A DNA stretch of 64,000 nucleotides from Metarhizium brunneum (taxonomy: Eukaryota > Ascomycota > Sordariomycetes > Hypocreales > Clavicipitaceae): positions 1,922,001-1,986,000 of the forward strand of contig NC_089427.1 in the NCBI RefSeq assembly GCF_013426205.1, written 5' to 3'. The position numbers were made by a program, and so were the translations under genes. Positions 1 to 14,628 of the stretch are shown here, piece after piece; the stretch's first letter is position 1; each line of letters starts with the position of its first letter. Below the pieces are notes generated by a model. It searched no databases, was not told where the DNA came from, and saw nothing but the letters and a program-made list of their open reading frames with translations.

Positions 1-3000
1 TACCAGGGGCAAGGATGGCAGGTCTGTCAAGTCCTTCGTCCCGTCGCTCATGCTGCTGGTGCTGATCTATTCGCCCAGCCAAAGCGTGGGGATACAAAGA
101 GTAAACAACTTCAGGATTTTCCAGTCCCTTGAGCTTCTTCTCTCCCATCTCCTTAACTTCAAAACCCTGGGAGGTAAGAGATCTTAGGTCCTTTCGGATA
201 GTGGCTGCAAACGACTCATCTTCGAATGCCTCGTCAGATCCACCGGAGGCATTGCGCTCGGTGTCTTGGTAATTTTCCAGACACCGCTGAATCTCCGAAA
301 TGAAATCAGAGGAGACGGTTATTTGACCACCGTCTGCCACCGCCGAGATTCTGGATGCTTTGTTGACCATGGGGCCGAAGTAATCCATGCGGCGTGTCAC
401 AGGATCTGTCTCACTTACGCAATCTCCGAAATGAATACCCATTCTCACAGACAACCCCTTAAAAATCAAGGCACCGTCCTTATCAAAGATGGGCTGGCAC
501 GACATGGAATTCAAAACTTCTGACGGCCAGCTGACATCCAGCAGTTCCATTTGGACTGCAAAGCACCAGAGAAGTGCAGAGGTTGCCGTGGGAAACGAGA
601 CCATAAAGGCATCGCCTTCAGTCTTGACTTCGTATCCTCCTATTCTGCGTAATTGACGCCGCATAACCTCATTGTGTAGCTTGATGGCGGATCTCATTGC
701 GCTTGAATACATCTCCCAAAGTGTTGTCGAGTTCTTGATATCGGTGAACACAATGGAGACATTACCAGTTGGCGCAGGGATCTCAGCTTCGAGTCTGTTG
801 AGTGACGAGTCCAGCACGTCTCCCTTGGCTTTTCCTCGTCGTCTGGTAGACAAGACTTGAGTATCGTCGGGGATACCTGAAGGATACAGAGACATGCTCG
901 TGCCGCGATGTAAGCGGGATCGTTCAACTCTCCTCTTGAGGTCAGCAACGCTAATCATCATGACCATAATTTTACCAGACGCGCCGTATGCCATGGCCAA
1001 ATCACGCAATTTCTGGGCTGCTCTCATGAGGTCCTGCCGCTCAGATCGGGCGATATCTGTAATGAGGCCTGGAGCAAGATGCTCCCAGAGCTCACTGGTG
1101 GCCAGTAAGATGATTTCATCGTGTTCCTTGATTGTCATCTTGTTGACGTGGGGAGCCGCCTGTACTGCCGGCATCAAATCGACGTAGCCAAATGCTCTGG
1201 AGACTTGAAGCAAATCATTCAGTCTGCCGTTGCGGGATACCCAACCCCCGGCTTCTCTGATTCTCGAGCGTTCTGATGGCTCAGCCGGATCATGTTTTCG
1301 TGTGAGGATCTCGTGTTTGCCATCTGTTTTGATAACCATAGCTTGGACATCGCCGACGTTGGCAACATAAAGCTCAGTGCCACGTAGGTAGAGAACTGTA
1401 GCTACGCCGCCAGAGTTCAGATCCTCTTTGCTGAGTACGACCGGTTGCGCTGATCCCCTATGAGCCGCCTTGGGTCTTTCCTCGGTATGTTGGACGGCTA
1501 CTGTGACCAGGTCTTTGTTCAAGCACAAAAACGCTCTCCGCAGTGCGTCGGTTGGAGTATCATCCGGTCTATTCTTTATAGCTTTCAGTTCCATGGCAAA
1601 TATGTGACCAAAATTCTCATGCAGATACTTGGCAATCTTGGAACCACCGCTTGACAGGGCTTGACCATCGAATAGACCCAGGAGCATCTCTGTTTCGGAT
1701 GAATTGAATCGGGGTACCACAAGATCTACCGTGGACAAGTGCTCGTTCTTGCCCAGTGTGTCCGCCATACCGTAGGGGAGATGGCCTGCCAATGAGCCAG
1801 ACGTTCGAACTCGTCTGTCCTCGCTTTGGTCGGGGATGCTGGGCTGCGTCAAGGTGACATCCATGAGGCCCAGAATTCTAAGGTTCAGCAGCCTGCTGAA
1901 GTCGGTGTACTGCTCTCGGTTCACTGCACCAGGTCCATCTGGGCCTCCCCATGCCGTTTGCTTGATTTCTAGTCGCTTGTTGCCGGAAAGGTTGAGGTAC
2001 CGCAGATTAGGATTCAGGTTCCAATTCCAATCGTAGGGGACATTTGAAATGTTGTACTTGAGATAGTTATTGCCACAGTCCAAGACGGCTAATTTCTTGG
2101 CCCTCGAAATGTCTGCCGGCAAATTGGTGAATTTGTTTCCGTTGATGTACAAGGTCTGTAAAAGACTCGACTCCTCCAAATCATCGGCAGGCAGCGAGGT
2201 CAGACCGTTGCCAGACAGGTACAACTCCACAAGCTGGGGCCAGTTCTTGATCGATCTTTGAGGCATATCGCTAATTTCATCATTATACGAGAGGTTGAGG
2301 ACACGCAATTCGGAAAGCAGAATGATCTGGTCAAAAACATCGTCATCCAGCCGGTTGTCGGCAATATACAAGTTTCGAAGTGATCCTGCAAAAGTATTGG
2401 TGAGCCTCGATGAAAGTCCAGAATCCTTCCTAGTGGTGGTTGGCGGAGGGGTAGTAGAGTTGGTGGCCTGAGAGGCTGCTCGAGAAACAACAGACGTCTT
2501 ACGCCCACCCTTTCCGTAGACAGACACCACAGAGCTCTTCCTGTCTGCCGTAGCCAAGACTGGTGATGGCCCAACACTGAGAAGAGTACTGGAGGCTTGG
2601 CTTGGGCGTCGTTCGTCAGAGAGATCTTCGGAGCTGGGAGTTGATGGTATTGGATTTGGGGGTAAAGGTTTGCCATTTTGTACAGTAGGCGGCCCTGTCG
2701 GTTCTTCTCCAGGAACTCGCGGAGGTCTCGACGCGGGTTTGGGGAATGCGTCAAGCACGTTTGATGATGCATTGAAGGTCTCGAGCTTGTTGGCCCACCA
2801 AATTTCCATGGGCAGTTTTGAAATGTTGTTCCCTCGCACATCCAGGACCCGCAGTTCAGTGAGACAACCAATTTGGGGAGGCAGTTCACCCACAGAATTG
2901 TTGGCAATACTGAAGTGCTCTAAACGGCTAAGTGTTCCAATCTGCTGGGGCAAGGAAACAAAGTAGTTCTTGTCCAAAACTAGCGTCTCGAGATTAATCA

Positions 3001-6000
3001 TGTTAGAGAAGGCAGAATCAATGCTGGCGAGTTGAGCGTGTGACAGGTTGAGCGTCTTCAAAGTAGGAACAGGCTCGATAATCTCAAACTTGTTGAGGGG
3101 GTTTGAATTAAGCTTGAGTTGTCGAATAGTTTCAAACTTTCCGACAAAGGAGGATATATGGTTGTGAGCGGCAGTCAGAATCTCCAGCTTAGGAAGTTCT
3201 GAAATGATGTCAATGCTCGTAATCGAGTTATACTTGATGTCCAACTCTCGCAGACTCAGTAGCTGGCGAAAACCTTCGGGAACTTCATCAGCCAATCTGT
3301 TGTTGGTAATCAGCAGCTTTTCCAGGTTCTTCAAATTGCCAAGTTCGTCCGGAAGGCTTGCAATAGCATTGAAACTCAGATCTAGATCAACCAAGCTGTG
3401 TAGCTGGCACAAGAATGGAGGAAACTTGTCGAGAAAGTTGGACGAGATATTCAAGCTGCGAAGGGCCTGGTAAGCTCCAAAATATGGTGGAAGATGGGTC
3501 AGCCGATTGTTCGCTAGGTTCATCTTGAGTAACCCAGTGAGCGAGTTCAATTCTGCATGCTCCAACTGTTCCAGCCTGTTGTTGGATACGTCCAAGAAAG
3601 TGAGCCTGCCAGCTCGGCCTAAGCTCAGCGGTAGTTTTCTCGACTCATTATTGTTATACTTGATATCTCGAAGTTGTTTGCAGGATTGAATAAAGTCTCG
3701 AGGTACATCAAGAGACAGGTTTCTAGACAAGTTTAGTGAAATAATATCGGCCGCCTTTTTGTACAGAGAAATAGGAATAGTGACGAGGTTACGTCCGGAA
3801 AGGTCGACATAATTAAGCTTCTGCGAGCGGGATATGCCCAAATCCATGGTCTTGGCATGGAAATCACTTTCCCGAGCGGACAAGAACATGAAACGGCAGA
3901 GGTAGCCGTTGTCCTCTCGACCTAGATCCTCAATTCGATCCTTCTCCTCATACCCAACCTGTTGCAGTAGTCGCTTTTGCATAAGCAATGGTCGTTCAGC
4001 CGGTGCTAACACTCGAATGAGGTCATGCTTCTTCATGATGATGTGATAATTCTCCAGGCCGTCAACCACATAGGTCTTCTTAATAACCTGCGATATGACG
4101 TCGGTAACTGTCGAGTCCAGGGCCATCGAGTGCGTTGAAAAGGTGCCATCGGACCGGAATATTCGGATGAAATAGGAAGTTAACTTCTCGTCAGGCCGTG
4201 GTGGGCTGCCAATCTCATCCACCTCGGGTACATCCTCGGTGTTGTCCTCAGTGTTCCTGCGAACAGCCCAGCTGTCTGGAGCGTCCCACCGACCCTTCGG
4301 ACCTTCAAGCGTGGATTCTCTTCGATCACTTTCGATACTGTTGATGAAAGAGGAATCCATGGGCGTCAAGGGCGGCGGCTTTGTCAAGATGCCCTCCATA
4401 TCGTTCAGGTTGGTATCGAGGTGATATACGTGTCCCGGATCGTTATAATCTGTGGGGCCGATAGCCTCGTCAGTGTAGTCGAAAGGCCTTTGGGGTCGGG
4501 TCTTCTTGGAAAACGGGAATTTGTTGTTGAAGGTTGCCGCACGGTGAGCCCCAGTCCTGGGGTCCAGAGTTTCGCCCGGTTCGGGAGTGCCTGGGTAGTA
4601 TCCAGGGAAGATATCAGGTCGCTGCATGTCTGCCTTGGAAGGTTTTACCTGCAACGACCTAGTTGATGGGGGCAAATCTCGTAGTCTGGATGTACCATCG
4701 TCTTTATCCTTGTGGCGTCGCAGGCGCCCCAAAATACCGCGCTTTCCGTGATGACCCGGAGAGGTTGAGCCGTCCGCATGAAACCCAGATCTTGAACCTG
4801 GTGGTCCGCTGTTGGCGCTAGGGGTTGGACTATGTGCTCTTGATCGTTGATTGAGCATACCGACGGACGGACCTCGGTCTCTTCCGTGTTGTCCAGAGCC
4901 AAGTGAGTCCTCTCTACTAGCAATCGGTCTCAAGGTCCTAGGGTCATCATTACTCTTGTTATGTCGGTGGTGGTGGCCATGCAGATGATGTACGGGTCCG
5001 GATCGGGCGGAAGACGAAGATTTGGGCGGATTCTGACCGGCAGAGCTTTCGTAACGCTCCCGATCAGGTCCAGTCAGGATATCACGAACAGGCGCTTCTC
5101 CGTAACGCGCAATGTCCTAATAAAAAGTTCAAAATATTAGCCACCAGCCACGGCAGCTCGAGCAGGTGTAATATACACAACGAACGCCGGCAGAACAAAA
5201 CCTAGGCATGTAGATTCCCAACACAAGGGAGGGGAGAACTAGCCAGGTAAAAGTTCACTAACAAATACCTAGATGGCGCCGAAATACAGTAAAATGAATG
5301 GATTGATAATGAACCGGCGTGGATGGGGGTAGAAGCGGAATGAGTGGTTTAGTGGCGGGGACCTTTTTTTTTGGGAGATGAAGATCGGTCACTGGGGGCT
5401 GAAGAACTAGAGACACAACAGACCAAAACGAGACAAAAAGGATGGCTCACCGAATTATCCTGGTAGAGGAAAGGAACGACTTCTGGATTTGGCACAGGGG
5501 TTCTTGGCCTTGATGAGGAAGGCGACGGTTCACGGTCTGTGGCGTTGGAGTAGTTGCGATCGCGTTGGGTTGGGCGGCCATGGCTATAAGATCGTGAACG
5601 TTGATCCTTGCCGGGGACTGAAATGGGGAGGCTACTCTCGGAACTGTCATGACCAGGAAACTCCTCGCCGAAAAACCCCTGAAGCTTGCGGAATCCACCG
5701 CGATTAACGCTGGCTTTCGAACCCTGACTACTGGCGGTCGTCACAATACTAGCAGCTGAAGGTCGCCTGCCGTCCATGTTCTCATACAGTACATCGGCAT
5801 AGTCCTGGCTGATGGAACCGGAGCCAGTTCCCGGACGACCTGTTGCTGACGGCAGGCCGGGGGACAACTGCGACGCAAGGGACAGACTGTCGCTGGAATC
5901 ATTATAGAAGGTTGTGGTGAGTCCCTTGGGAGATGAGCTGGCAGGCAAAGCTGACGACATCCATGGCGCGATCTGGGTGCTTGCCGCCAGGCTGCCTACT

Positions 6001-6631
6001 GAATGGCTGTGTTGCGGCGGCGGCACTTGCGAAGATGATGGTGATGATGAGGATGGCGGATGGGAACGAGTGGGCTCGAGAACGGCAAGATCACGGCGGT
6101 AGTTTGTGAGGTCGCTCAATCGACGATCTTTGGGTGGGATACTGGGGGCGGAGTTTGACGACGGCGGCGACAGAGTGCCTCGAGTTGCGGTAGTAGATGT
6201 GGGAGAGACTTGGGCATCGTCCTTGGAGGTTCTAATGCCGGGGTTTGTTAGCCGGGCCACAACCGAGCCTTTTGATGTAGCATTGACACGGCAATTGAGG
6301 GTAACCGTCAGGTCGACAGAATGGGGGTGCCCCAGGTGTAGAAATGATGGCAATGTTCAAAATAACGATGCTCTCCTCTTCCGCGGCCAGGCACCATACC
6401 GCAGACACACATGTTGTTCCAAACCAAAGCGTGGCCAAGGGATTTCAAGATGACTAACCTCCAGCGATAGCCACCGTCTGTGGCAATGCGCATGCTGGAT
6501 CCTCGCCGCGCGCTCATGGACGCCAGGGGCGGCGTCGGGGGCATTGCCGTCATGGAAGATCGAGTGCTATCGGTGCTCGCGCTCGCGCTCGTATACGAGC
6601 TGATGCGGGAGACGGCCTCATTGTCCGTCAT
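1..6631 (-). CDS. Adenylate cyclase, LRR type (3' end outside window)
   Basis: Makes cAMP from ATP at the inner membrane, usually under Ras control. Read as three exons: 6631-6459, 6231-5451 and 5116 to beyond position 1. The introns are 6458-6232 (GTTAGT donor, CTAAC branch, TTAG acceptor) and 5450-5117 (334 nt, long for this genome). The first in-frame ATG is at 6631; a stop lies just upstream. About 2020 residues are visible: a Ser/Pro-rich N-terminus, a Ras-associating domain (about 620-730), a long array of leucine-rich repeats (about 750-1390) broken by a disordered Ser/Thr insert near 2440-2700, a PP2C-like domain (about 1440-1700), then the class III cyclase domain with the metal-binding motif FTDIKNSTTLWE near 712-750. 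This order is the known layout of fungal Cyr1/Uac1 enzymes. The last residues run off the window. Upstream lies an unusually long gene-free interval. Confidence 0.95.
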
Positions 6632-9600
6632 TGTCGGCAGGCCGTGCTTGCGCAAGCGTCGGCCATGTCCTTAGCAAGGTGTATTCGGATCTAGGCGCAT
6701 TCATGTCCTGGGCGACATTCGGGGGGCACGAACTGCGGTCGGCGGTTTGTCAAGGGTATCGGGCTTGTTGGTTTGTTGGTGGTGGTGAGCTCGCACACGC
6801 AGCGGGAAAGATGGGCAAAGGTCTCGTGGATGGGTCGGATTCGGCGGTTCAGCGCTAAATTGTCGAACACAACGCCAAGCGAGTTGCGGTAGCTCCAGCA
6901 AAGGGGGTGCGGAATGATGTGACGCGGCAAAAAAAGGCTGTGATGCGCAGATTGAGGTTTGGCGAAGTGCCCGTGAAGTACGGAGTAGGCCGAGACCAGA
7001 GACGATTTGATCAAATGGAGCGGAGCTGGATGAAGACAACCAGTTGACGCTTGAGTGGGCTGGAGGCGAACGCTCACGCTCACGCTCACGCACCAGGCTG
7101 CGGGCGCGGCACTAACTGCGACCCGACGGGAGACTCAGTTGACCACCAGACAGTTGACATGGCGCTATGGAGCCATAGAGCCATAGAGCCATCGACATGG
7201 AGGCATGGAATCATGGAGCATGGAGCTGGTGGCGCCTGGCGCGATGGAGCCTTTTGGCACTAAGCACTCGGATACCTGGGTACTTGTAGGTACTCCGTAC
7301 ATACATACGGCATCAGTCACCTGGAGCATGCCAAGTACTGGAGTGCCGAGGTACGGTGTATGTACACAGTACAAGGGACCAGACTTCGAACTTGATGAAG
7401 CCCAGGCTGCCAGGTTGTGCCAGGTGCTCCCTGGAGCAAGTGCCATGGCATCGAGTCCGTTCTCCGTACTTGGGGGCCGCCTAATCTCCTCGGCGTCGTT
7501 TTATTTTATTTTTTTGCTCTAATGGCGACTTTGCAATATTACTAGTCCCTCGTCTCCAGCCTGGCAAGCATCTCGCCGCAGGGGCTCCTCGGGCTGCCAG
7601 CATCGAAATGGACCATCGACACGCCAGTAGATGGGCCAATGCACCACCCATCACTTGGACCAAATCGCACACCGAATGCCCACCCAGTACGGAGTGCCGC
7701 CAACTAGACTTGCGCCTTGTTGGGCGCCCGGGTTGTGTCATTGGATGTCGGCCGCGTACGTCGGAAGCCGAATGCCTGATGCCGTCATGTATTATTGACT
7801 TGCTGCGATTTGGCCTCCTGTGGAAGGCTCCGGATGGTCTCGTCTGGCCATCTCATATCCAACCATCCAAACGTCCGTGGCCGAGGTGTCGCATCTTCCA
7901 TCAAAACCCATGTTGAGACACCGTGTTTCAAAATAAGCCTTGGGCTTTGAACTTTGACAAGGCGCTAAAAGTCACAAATTGCCGAGCACCAGCTCTAAGC
8001 CGAACCCATCGCGAATACATACTCCGTACTGGCTAATAGGAAGGCGCGACAACCCGCCTACCACACATGCATGTATTCTTTTCCGCCATTATTAAGGTTT
8101 TTTTGAACAAAACACAAAGCATTGTGTTTCTTATCCGAGTCTACTTCCATAACTCCATGGCGAGCAATGATACCATTCATGTCCCAGTCCGCTGCGAAAC
8201 AACTCAATAGACACGGAGCCCAGACAAGATTGTGCTGAAGCGTCTTGTCTTGCCAGTACCGCAGTTACGAGTATCAGTTGAACCAAATGGCACGGGGTGT
8301 GTCTTCCGACGAGCCACGTCTCGGCCAGGCCTGGATGGGCTAATCGGCAGTCGCGCGACCGCGGCATGTTTCGCTATGTTATCCACAGATTTTCTTCATG
8401 GCACGCCGCGACTCCCGGTAATATTCAACCTGTATATCTTTTTCTTTTTCTGTATTATCATCATGGATCTCCATCGGTCGTGCGCCGGCCGTGAAGATTT
8501 GCCGTAGTAGTTGCAACGACTGGACATCAAAAAGGCAGTTCAAATGCTAGCGTGAGCGACATGGGGGGGCAGGAACTAGTCGGCTCGGATGGCAAGATGG
8601 TTGGACCATTGACCACACGTCAACGGGTCGATGGGTCAACTGGACCCATGGGAGGGGCCTATGGGTCCATGGGGCATGGGTCACGTTATGCCGTGGCCGC
8701 GAAGTGATCTGTGCATTTGTCTCTCCCGCAGCCGCTGGCCTGGCTCCGCTTCTCGGACCGCAAACAATTGCCCCCACAGTGTACCGCGTACCGTTGCACA
8801 TTGACACTAGCATCAGCAGTTTGTGCACATTTAAATTGGCTTTCTGCTCATACGTAGCCAAATGGGTGCCAATATAATAACAATATCGCCGCGTATTATT
8901 GCTCTCCATGGCCCAGGTGCGTGTGCGCCTTGTGCCCTCGGGCGGTGCCACAAAGCTGCAAATATTTCGTCAAGGCTTGTGCGGAAGTTGCCGTCAATCC
9001 AGGCACAGCCGAGTTGATACAACATCAAGTCGCATTATTCCAAATCTCTGCCGTTCCTTTTTTTTTCATCGCTCGCAAACACCAGCTCGCATGCCTGCAC
9101 ACAACCACACTCGAGATCCACGGCAGCTATTCTCGGCATTGACCGTCTCTGCTTTGTCTCGTCCGAACTCTGAGCCCTGTATGAGCCGGGTGCCGAACTG
9201 GGGCAAAATAATAAACATGTCTCTCAAGCTGGCCGACACATCATCCATAATGCATGTCGCCAATCTCGCCAGTGACTGCCATAGCCAGTCGATGCTTTTC
9301 TGCCTCGTCTCATCTTTTTGATGCAAAGCTTATTAGTACTACTAGTACTCCGTACCTACGGGGTTTTGTCGCAACTCCCCGTAATAAATGCCGTGAGTAC
9401 GGAGTAGTCTTCGTCTACTTGCGGAGTACGAAGTACCACAACACAAGAAGGCACCCCACGCCGAACCTGCAAGCATAGTAAATATCCACACGACACTCGG
9501 CCCTATGCCATCGTGCATATTGCAGCACCGCAGTGTAGACTTGACTGTTGGCAAATATAATTTTGCGGCGGTTTGTGGGCATTCCTATCCTACTCATCTT

Positions 9601-9920
9601 CACGCCGCCACCAAACCGTCCATCACATCTCTCCACGAAACCGTGACACAACATGCGTCGCCAAGAGACTTGAGCTTCCTTCATTCACTAATGCCAGCTC
9701 GTAGTTACATCAAGTTGCCCGAAGCGTCGTGGACTTTGGGCACCGATGCTGATTATTCTTTGCTTGAGACATTTCATGTCTGGGGACGTGCGTGCGGTTG
9801 CTGATGGTATTTCAAATACTTAAAGTTTGAGAGGGAGGACGTTGGTTGCTTTTTGTGAGTGTTGGCCGAGAGGCTTGGGGGCATATGACGGCGTCGGATG
9901 CTTTCTTTTTCAAGGTAACG

Positions 9921-10009
9921 ATCTCTTGAGCCGCGGAATGGCTTGCGCAGGTCCCTCTGCCTAACAATTTTCTCAAAGTCTCCGCAAGCCGTTCCGCAGC
10001 TCAAGAGAT
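9921..10009. repeat. Imperfect inverted repeat / stable hairpin, 27-bp stem
   Basis: The left arm 9921-9947 begins ATCTCTTGAG and ends GGCTTGCG. The right arm 9983-10009 is its reverse complement at 25 of 27 positions, and the spacer is 35 nt. In a plus-strand RNA one of the two mismatches would be a U:G wobble. No protein-coding frame uses this stretch. It could be a microRNA-like precursor, the footprint of a small inverted-repeat transposon, or a structured element in a long 5' UTR. Sequence alone does not decide between these. Confidence 0.75.
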
Positions 10010-10258
10010 AGGGAGTACAACTGTTCTCGTTGATATTACTACCTACCTACCTAGGTGGTAGCATATATATATTTCAGATGGATGAGCGATTGCACTATGT
10101 GCTATGCGGGGTCGTGAAGCTAGAAATGGTTGCGTTGCATGTTGTCAGGTTCCCCCATATCTTCCGCCTCGATCCACAAATGGGACTTTTGCTTGGTTGA
10201 TCTGGTCGAGTTGAAAAATTGACATGAAAGCGAAACAAGTATCCAGAGAAGGGTAAAT

Positions 10259-10270
10259 ACCTACGTAGGT
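10259..10270. promoter_or_regulatory. 12-bp perfect palindrome ACCTACGTAGGT
   Basis: ACCTACGTAGGT equals its own reverse complement. It lies 459 bp upstream of the alpha-glucosidase ATG. A related stretch, CTACCTACCTAGGTGGTAG, lies at about 10045-10063. It looks like a binding site for a dimeric factor; no factor is assigned. Confidence 0.3.
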
Positions 10271-10689
10271 CTTTGTCAAGCCAGTTTTTCTCTCCAATAC
10301 TTACTCTCCCGTCCTGTAGAACATCAAGGTGATGAGAACCCCGCGTAGTATCGTCGTTCAGCTGCGTCTCCACACCACATCGTGTTGCAACCTCTCACTG
10401 TACACTTCTGCACCTCACCGTTCCCAGATCCTCGGAACTATCCAATGAAGGATGATAGTACCAGGTCTAGGTTACACACAATCCATCCAAAACCCGATTT
10501 AATGACATAGGGCCTCCACAAAGCCAAACAATCCTCAAACACGACCTTCCCTCGCCATGAAGTGCCCCGCATCTCGGACCGGCATTCGTGAACGAAATAC
10601 TAGTACTACTATGCATCTCCCCAATTCATGGTCCCCATATCAGCTGGAAAATAACGACAACGCCGTCTGCACTTGAACGGCTATCCTGA

Positions 10690-12810
<2,121 letters not shown>

Positions 12811-13005
12811 GTGTACCGAATGCCCTTTCTTTTATATAGACACTATAACATAATCCTTCCCACTGCTCAGGCATGACTACAAACGACGATGACCTAGGTA
12901 GACAGCCAGTTTCATTTAGCCAGTACAAATAAATGTGCCGTCCATGCAATTTCTACACGTAAAGTGTATGCACACAAGTCGCTCTCACTCGGTTATATAT
13001 CAAAA

Positions 13006-14628
13006 TCATGTCTCTCCATGGATCATTTCACCCAAAGCCTTGCTCTCGTCCAGGATAGCCCTGGCTTCCTCCTCAGCAACCTTCATGTCTTCCATAATCA
13101 AGCGCATTGCCAGCTCGGCCACGAGCACGGTCTGAATGAAGGCTGCGGATCCACGGCCAGCAATCACCCGGTCATCCACTGCTTTCTCCCTCAGCAACTC
13201 GCTAAATTCGTTAACCAAATAGTCACACATCAGGTTGAACCCGCGTGGTCCGTAGTATCCTGGAACCATGTTGTCTTCTTTCTTCATGGACCTCGCTTTT
13301 CCAGATAAAATGTTCTTCTCATGGATGAAACGGAAGTGTGAGGCTCCTCCGTTTATGACACCAAGCAACAATTTATGATATTTTTCGAATCGGTCTTCCA
13401 GCCCATCCCACTCGACTTCTGGATAGCTCTTCTGCTGCCAAAGTTCCTTGGCTGTTTGTTTCTTATGTTTCTGGCAAAATTTGCTTTGTAGCCGCACATT
13501 TAAACGTCTACCCTTGGCAAAATCGTCAAGGAACTTCTTATCAACGGGTTCTCCGCACCAAGGACACACCGTTTCTGCTTCCACGCTTTTGATTCCATCG
13601 TCCGCACTTGGTTTTGCGGTCTGGCCATCTTGGTTCTCCATGTCCGAAGGGTCGTCTGTTAATGGTTCTTCTATTCTGCCTTTCCTTGGCGATCGAAGCT
13701 GTAGGTCTGATATTGACACGGGCATTTTGAAAATTGCAGGAGGCGGAGATGGAGACCTTCCTTTTGCTTCTGACTTCTCCTTTTTTTTCAGCCGCCTGCT
13801 ACGAGCAGACTGTTGTGGTGACTTGATTGAGTTGTACAGCTTGAGTGTAGGCTTGCTAGGAGGCGATGAAGAACTAGGGCCGGAAGGCAACCGAAGTCTG
13901 TCCATTTTTGCCGTTTCGAGGCTCTGTGGCGAAGAGGGCAACGAAGAGGGCACCTGTAGCTTGGCGGGCTCTTTCTTCTTCCCTGTTCCACCAGAAGGAA
14001 TCGACCGAGAAATTACTCGGGTATCTGTCGAACCTTTCCTAACCGGTTGTTCCTGTGAGCTCTGCTCTCTTCTCTTGTATGTGACTTTGGATTTCCTGGT
14101 TCTTGGAAGCCCTAGTTCATTTTTCAAATGTTCTCCGGAGCTGGTCGGCGGCGTGTTCCTAGGTTCTTTACGTTGAGTACCCGTTTTACGTCTTTTGCTG
14201 TCTAAATCTTCCGGTTGCTCTTCTCGTTCGATAGGTGAATCCTTTCTTTTGCTTCGGGTTTGTTGCGGCGTGTCAAAGCTAGTGCTTTTGATGTTCGCGC
14301 GCACTACTCGCTCATCTCCATCCCCACAACTATCCGAGCTGCCAACAAAAGAGGAAATTTTTTTCGTATTTCGCGCCCTGCTGGTTTGACTGCCTTTGAG
14401 GGGTGATTTTCTTTGACTCATTGCGTTCATAGGACTGTCAGTTTCAAGGGTATTGTCGGATTCGCCCTCGTCATCGCTAGAAACCGGAGGATCGTCAACA
14501 TTCTCGGCCACCTTCTGTCTTGATGAGCCCCCGACTATACTCAGAAGACGAGGCGCTGGATCATTCTTGCTCTGACCAACTCTCCTTACAGCCATTGTCC
14601 GTCCGCGTTGATTGTTGAGAATCGGCAT
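13006..14628 (-). CDS. RTC4-domain protein (restriction of telomere capping 4-like)
   Basis: A 540-aa single-exon gene with an ATG at 14628 (a second in-frame ATG is at codon 12). The first two thirds are low-complexity, basic and Ser/Pro-rich with many KRK and RRLKKK patches, suggesting a nuclear, disordered segment. The last ~180 residues form the RTC4-like domain. It opens with a CPWCGEP zinc-ribbon-like motif and contains PGYYGPRGFNLM, the family hallmark. In yeast, Rtc4 was named from a telomere-capping screen and its biochemical role is unknown; many filamentous fungi have several paralogues. Function here is therefore only family-level. The gene diverges from dynamitin across about 780 bp. 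Confidence 0.85.
   Translation of the reverse strand: MPILNNQRGRTMAVRRVGQSKNDPAPRLLSIVGGSSRQKVAENVDDPPVSSDDEGESDNTLETDSPMNAMSQRKSPLKGSQTSRARNTKKISSFVGSSDSCGDGDERVVRANIKSTSFDTPQQTRSKRKDSPIEREEQPEDLDSKRRKTGTQRKEPRNTPPTSSGEHLKNELGLPRTRKSKVTYKRREQSSQEQPVRKGSTDTRVISRSIPSGGTGKKKEPAKLQVPSSLPSSPQSLETAKMDRLRLPSGPSSSSPPSKPTLKLYNSIKSPQQSARSRRLKKKEKSEAKGRSPSPPPAIFKMPVSISDLQLRSPRKGRIEEPLTDDPSDMENQDGQTAKPSADDGIKSVEAETVCPWCGEPVDKKFLDDFAKGRRLNVRLQSKFCQKHKKQTAKELWQQKSYPEVEWDGLEDRFEKYHKLLLGVINGGASHFRFIHEKNILSGKARSMKKEDNMVPGYYGPRGFNLMCDYLVNEFSELLREKAVDDRVIAGRGSAAFIQTVLVAELAMRLIMEDMKVAEEEARAILDESKALGEMIHGET

Noticed and set aside
13448..14176. 242-codon open frame antisense to the RTC4-domain gene
   Set aside because: Mirror of the Ser/Lys-rich disordered segment; no ATG-supported gene and no domain.
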